A stretch of DNA of 64,000 nucleotides from Mortierella alpina (taxonomy: Eukaryota; Mortierellomycota; Mortierellomycetes; Mortierellales; Mortierellaceae): positions 124,001 to 188,000 of the forward strand of contig JANATF010000012.1 in assembly GCA_029449245.1 (NCBI GenBank), in the 5' to 3' direction. Both the position numbers and the translations under genes were made by a program. Of the stretch, positions 62,111 to 64,000 are shown piece by piece (positions within the stretch are counted from its first letter, which is position 1; the number at the start of each line of letters is the position of its first letter). Under the pieces are notes generated by a model. It saw only the letters and a program-made list of their open reading frames with translations. It searched no databases and was not told the DNA's origin.

Positions 62111-63047
62111 GTTTTTTTCTGATACGCCTCTTAAAGGGGCTGTGAGCTGAAATGGAAATGGGTTGGAACAAGGTTGACTTGCAGAAATAAGTGAAGTGGG
62201 TGTGCTGTGTTTGGTGCTGTGTTTGGGTCTGTGTAATATTTACAAGGTCTGTGAGAAGAGGGAGTAGTAAAGTGTGGATGCGAAAAGAGATTGTGGGGGG
62301 TCTAGCAAATTTTATAGCGAAACAGCCCTTAGATCTCGTCAACATGGGATCACCATCACGGACACTACTGACGACAATTTTTTTCTGCAAGTGAAACAGG
62401 ACACACCAATTGATTGGTTTCCAGGAACGCGGGTGCCACCACAGAGGCCAAGCGTTGTTTTTCCACTTCATGCAACATTCGACAATTTCGCAAGGCTGTC
62501 CGCTGACGAGAGGCACAATGACGCTCCCTGCTGTCACGATTTCGCGCGCTGCCGCTGGTCAGTGCGGATCTTGCAGAGTTGTAAGCTTTGACCCTTTCAG
62601 TTTTTGGATCCTCGTTAGAGTGAATTTCTATAACAACGACAACAGGCACCAATGGACAGCGACATCTAATGCCCTGCCTGCATGACTTCGTCCTTGCTTT
62701 ATAACCATGCGCACTCAACATTCACTTGGCATGAGCCCTTGTTCTCACGGCGCCTCACCGGATGCCACTGCCGTACATATGGAATTTACAGCTGTCTATC
62801 CCGATAGGTGTCAACAATTCTTGTATAAAAGAACCCACAACGACCACCTTTTCCTCTACCACTTTGTACCACCCACTTGCGCACATGCTAAGCCGTGCGC
62901 CTGCCGCTATAGTTCAAACTCAACACAACTGTCGCGTCGCGCCAGCTGAAAGATACACACAATACAAGGAAGAGAAAAATCCAAAGGTATATTTTACAGC
63001 GTAGCAGCTAACTATCAATCAAACAAGGCAAGCGGTTGCTTCTAATC
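62111..63047. other. Intergenic region between the Ala/Gly-rich gene and the OPT gene
   Basis: 937 bp with no gene recognised. The left part is the promoter/leader of the minus-strand Ala/Gly-rich gene (T/C-rich on that strand); the right part is the OPT 3' region. A TATAAAAG at 62824-62831 (plus) has no downstream gene on that strand within the gap. Confidence 0.4.
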
Positions 63048-64000
63048 CTAAGCAGCTGGTTTCGGCATGGGTGTGACAGGGTAGTATGGCTTTCTCTCCA
63101 GTGGGCACAAGTCAGTGCGAGTACCCCACCACTCGACCATGGTGGCATCGCGGAGGGTAAAGATGAAGAACGACAACAAGACCATGAATGCACAACCTGC
63201 ATCAAAGGCTGCGGACATGACATAGGTGAAACGCAGATGCCAATCAGGGTGATAACGACGAGCAAAGAACTGGAACATGAATCCAACCGCCAGCCAGTTG
63301 GTGTAGTGGTAAGCCTGGGCTGGAGGCATCATACCGGTTGCAGCCAACAAGACGGGGATATGGACGTACTCCAGGAATGAGTTGGGGTAGGCCTTCTTCA
63401 AATAGTAGAATGGGATGGGGAGGATAAAACCGATCAGGAAGAAGTAGTTGATGGCATTGTAGATCGACGTAGATCCGAACATCTTGTTGGGCGAGATGAC
63501 ACCCCAGATGACCGAGGCTGAGTAGAAGGTCGTGGCAGAGGGGCAGGAAAAGAGGGCATTATCCTCAGTGCAGACGTGCTCCTGGGTCTTCAACAGCCAA
63601 TTGGCAGTCAATAAGTTGACGAGGCCGGCAATAACGGTTCCAACGAGCTGGGCCCAGAACATATTGCGGGGAGGGATCTTCATGTAGTGTCCCAATTTGA
63701 GATCACCAGTGAAGATCATAGCCTGGGCCATGGAAATGTAGCCAAGAGTCTTGAAGGTAACATTCGCGATGGGGCGACCGGGGAGGATGTAACCGACAAC
63801 ATACTCGGTGATGATGTTGAGGCCAGGCTGTTGGTTGGTGATGGCTTGGATCAAACCGACTGGCAGGGCAAAGAAGGCGGAGAGACCAACTGCCAAGAGA
63901 ACGCCCCACCAGGGCAACTTGTAATCCCAGACCTCGCAGGTGATGACGGCAACGGCAGTCATGATGACGAACAAAGCGGCGTACCACCAGTCTGGCACCT
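63048..64000 (-). CDS. Oligopeptide transporter (OPT family), C-terminal part (partial)
   Basis: A 317-codon open frame running off the right edge; only the C-terminal half to third is visible. Several hydrophobic segments are evident (ALFVIMTAVAVITCEVWDY, WWGVLLAVGLSAFFALPVGL, FFLIGFILPIPFYYL and MVLLSFFIFTL). OPT-family landmarks are EYVVGYILPGRPIANVTFK, GYISMAQAMIF, DLKLGHYMKIPPR and, near the end, the WWGTRTDLCPL block before a Lys/Pro tail. OPT proteins import tetra- and pentapeptides (Isp4/Opt1 type) by proton symport at the plasma membrane. No intron is seen in the visible part. The substrate is not predictable from the fragment. Confidence 0.93.
   Translation of the reverse strand, partial: VPDWWYAALFVIMTAVAVITCEVWDYKLPWWGVLLAVGLSAFFALPVGLIQAITNQQPGLNIITEYVVGYILPGRPIANVTFKTLGYISMAQAMIFTGDLKLGHYMKIPPRNMFWAQLVGTVIAGLVNLLTANWLLKTQEHVCTEDNALFSCPSATTFYSASVIWGVISPNKMFGSTSIYNAINYFFLIGFILPIPFYYLKKAYPNSFLEYVHIPVLLAATGMMPPAQAYHYTNWLAVGFMFQFFARRYHPDWHLRFTYVMSAAFDAGCAFMVLLSFFIFTLRDATMVEWWGTRTDLCPLERKPYYPVTPMPKPAA

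Noticed and set aside
62094-62537. Minus-strand 147-codon frame near the Ala/Gly-rich gene start
   Set aside because: It overlaps the real first exon's upstream region in a different frame and has no domain or good start context.

Overview
The window is a gene-dense, intron-rich fungal nuclear segment with about 20 protein-coding genes, most with 60-150 nt GT-AG introns. Fungal hallmarks are a WOPR (Gti1/Pac2) regulator, ATG17, a Kre9/Knh1-type GPI protein and an OPT transporter. They sit beside genes more typical of early-diverging fungi and animals: a CYRI/FAM49 Rac regulator, a KDM2-like demethylase, RIC8, an ALYREF-like export adaptor and an XBP1/HAC1-type bZIP with an Ire1 intron. This mix suggests Mucoromycota or Mortierellomycota; that assignment is inference, as no rRNA or other marker is present. 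Exon structures were assembled by hand from splice sites, and every complete multi-exon CDS keeps frame from start to stop.

Left part (1-33 kb): URB2 (-, partial, ribosome biogenesis) is divergent from a PHD-JmjC demethylase (+). Then come a very large WOPR transcription factor (-), cohesin SMC3 (-), autophagy scaffold ATG17 (-) and a PWWP/Tudor-like chromatin protein (-). The last is divergent, across 183 bp, from an ALYREF-like mRNA-export adaptor (+), which is followed by RIC8 (+) and eIF4G (+).

Middle (33-46 kb): 3 kb of simple-sequence-rich DNA leads into a CYRI gene (+) with a 2.0 kb intron. Two low-complexity orphan genes (+) follow, with transposon-like and repeat debris between them.

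Right part (46-64 kb): an HAC1/XBP1-type bZIP gene (-) is the most striking locus. It has two CNG/CNGN hairpin loops that bracket a 62-nt frame-shifting intron, the signature of Ire1 splicing, and the 5' hairpin becomes a nearly perfect stem only after an ordinary spliceosomal intron is removed. Next are a GPI-anchored Kre9-like protein (-), a heme-binding MAPR/cytochrome-b5-like membrane protein (-) and kinetochore NUF2 (+). A tandem family of four small secreted proteins with an identical seven-cysteine pattern (-) follows, interrupted by a decayed Ty3/gypsy integrase fragment. The window ends with an Ala/Gly-rich repeat protein (-) and a partial oligopeptide transporter (-).

Most genes are unrelated housekeeping genes and there is no operon logic. 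HAC1, the Kre9-like protein, the secreted cysteine-rich family and the OPT all touch the secretory pathway or cell surface, but a functional link is not shown.
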